Source: Atriophallophorus winterbourni
Lineage: Eukaryota; Platyhelminthes; Trematoda; Plagiorchiida; Microphallidae
Assembly (NCBI GenBank): GCA_013407085.1
Contig: JACCGJ010023536.1
Span: forward strand, 49,044 to 113,043
Length of the DNA: 64,000 nt
Direction of reading: 5' to 3'
In this document: positions 63,787-64,000 of the stretch, one piece after another
Layout of the letters: the number at the start of each line of letters is the position of its first letter
How positions within the stretch are numbered: the first letter of the stretch is position 1
Position numbers and translations under genes: made by a program
Notes under the pieces: generated by a model
Seen by the model: the letters and a program-made list of their open reading frames with translations, nothing else
Database searches by the model: none
Told to the model about the DNA's origin: nothing

Positions 63787-63987
63787 ATGAGTGAGCCCCA
63801 AAGAGATTCTAGTCCGGTAACTCTTAACACCGTCGCCTTCACCATTCCCCAGTTCTGGACTCAAAACCCTGAGCTGTGGTTCCTTCATGCAGAATCTTTC
63901 TTTGAGATCAAACGCGTAACGCAAGACAAACTCAAGATCCATTATGTAATAAGCTCACTCACTTGCGAGTCACTGTACTTAGTCTAA
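63787..63987 (+). pseudogene. Ty3/gypsy-type Gag N-terminus
   Basis: 66 codons from the ATG at 63787: MSEPQRDS, then NTVAFTIPQFWTQNPELWFL, FFEIKRVTQDKLKIHYVISSL and a stop at 63985-63987. The pattern (lPpFWxxxPxxWFxxxExxFxxxxxxxxxxKxxYVxssL) is typical of the Gag of CsRn1-like / Ty3-gypsy elements common in flatworm and arthropod genomes. It follows CR1-I directly at about 63750 with no visible LTR. The stop and the window edge leave open whether the rest exists. Confidence 0.72.
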
Positions 63988-64000
63988 GATATTTTGCTGA

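Noticed and set aside
1..64000. More than a hundred short open frames of 60-100 codons on both strands
   Set aside because: In AT-rich DNA frames of this length are expected by chance, or they are antisense shadows of CR1 coding regions (for example 5767-6225, 23057-23425, 49134-49821). None showed a domain, so they are not listed as genes.

Overview
This is an AT-rich stretch of a metazoan nuclear genome with no recognisable host gene. Almost every recognisable protein fragment belongs to retroelements. Most are non-LTR retrotransposons of the CR1 type: ORF1 has a PHD-like zinc finger, ORF2 has an apurinic endonuclease and a reverse transcriptase, and the 3' ends are 7-mer microsatellites. 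The mix (several CR1 families, RTE-like 3' ends, a Ty3/gypsy Gag, hammerhead-ribozyme repeats, low GC) fits a lophotrochozoan and would suit a flatworm such as a trematode. That taxonomic guess is inference only. Family letters A-I are my own labels.

Layout. 1-5.5 kb: CR1 fragments in AT-rich sequence. 5534-10861: a three-level nest. A miniature gag-only LTR element (outer) has its LTR split by a 4.5 kb CR1-A copy, and that copy is split by a second, complete 1003-bp gag-only LTR element. Both LTR elements keep 5-bp target duplications. 10.9-17.2 kb: gene-free AT-rich DNA with two tandem arrays of a 232-243 bp repeat, each unit carrying a hammerhead-ribozyme-like core. 17.2-34.4 kb: CR1-B, an RTE 3' end, degraded CR1-D, and CR1-A with a nearly intact ORF2. 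34.7-35.7 kb: a third hammerhead-repeat locus, interrupted by an unclassified repeat and by a full-length CR1-C (35719-40369). 41-49 kb: CR1-G split by CR1-D, which itself carries a repeat/RTE insert. 50-57 kb: CR1-H and CR1-F pieces, a 1-kb unit with 149-bp direct repeats around a coiled-coil reading frame, and a CR1-E copy with a nearly intact RT. 57.2-63.7 kb: two related foldback elements, then CR1-I with intact ORF1 and RT frames, split by CR1-C. The window ends in a Ty3/gypsy-type gag fragment.

The two most interesting systems are both small and non-autonomous: the hammerhead repeat family (three tandem loci, retrozyme-like) and the gag-only miniature LTR element. Either could depend on RT supplied by other retroelements, but nothing in the window proves which one. 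The CR1 families share a 3'-terminal hairpin whose inner stem varies between families while staying paired, a plausible recognition signal for target-primed reverse transcription.
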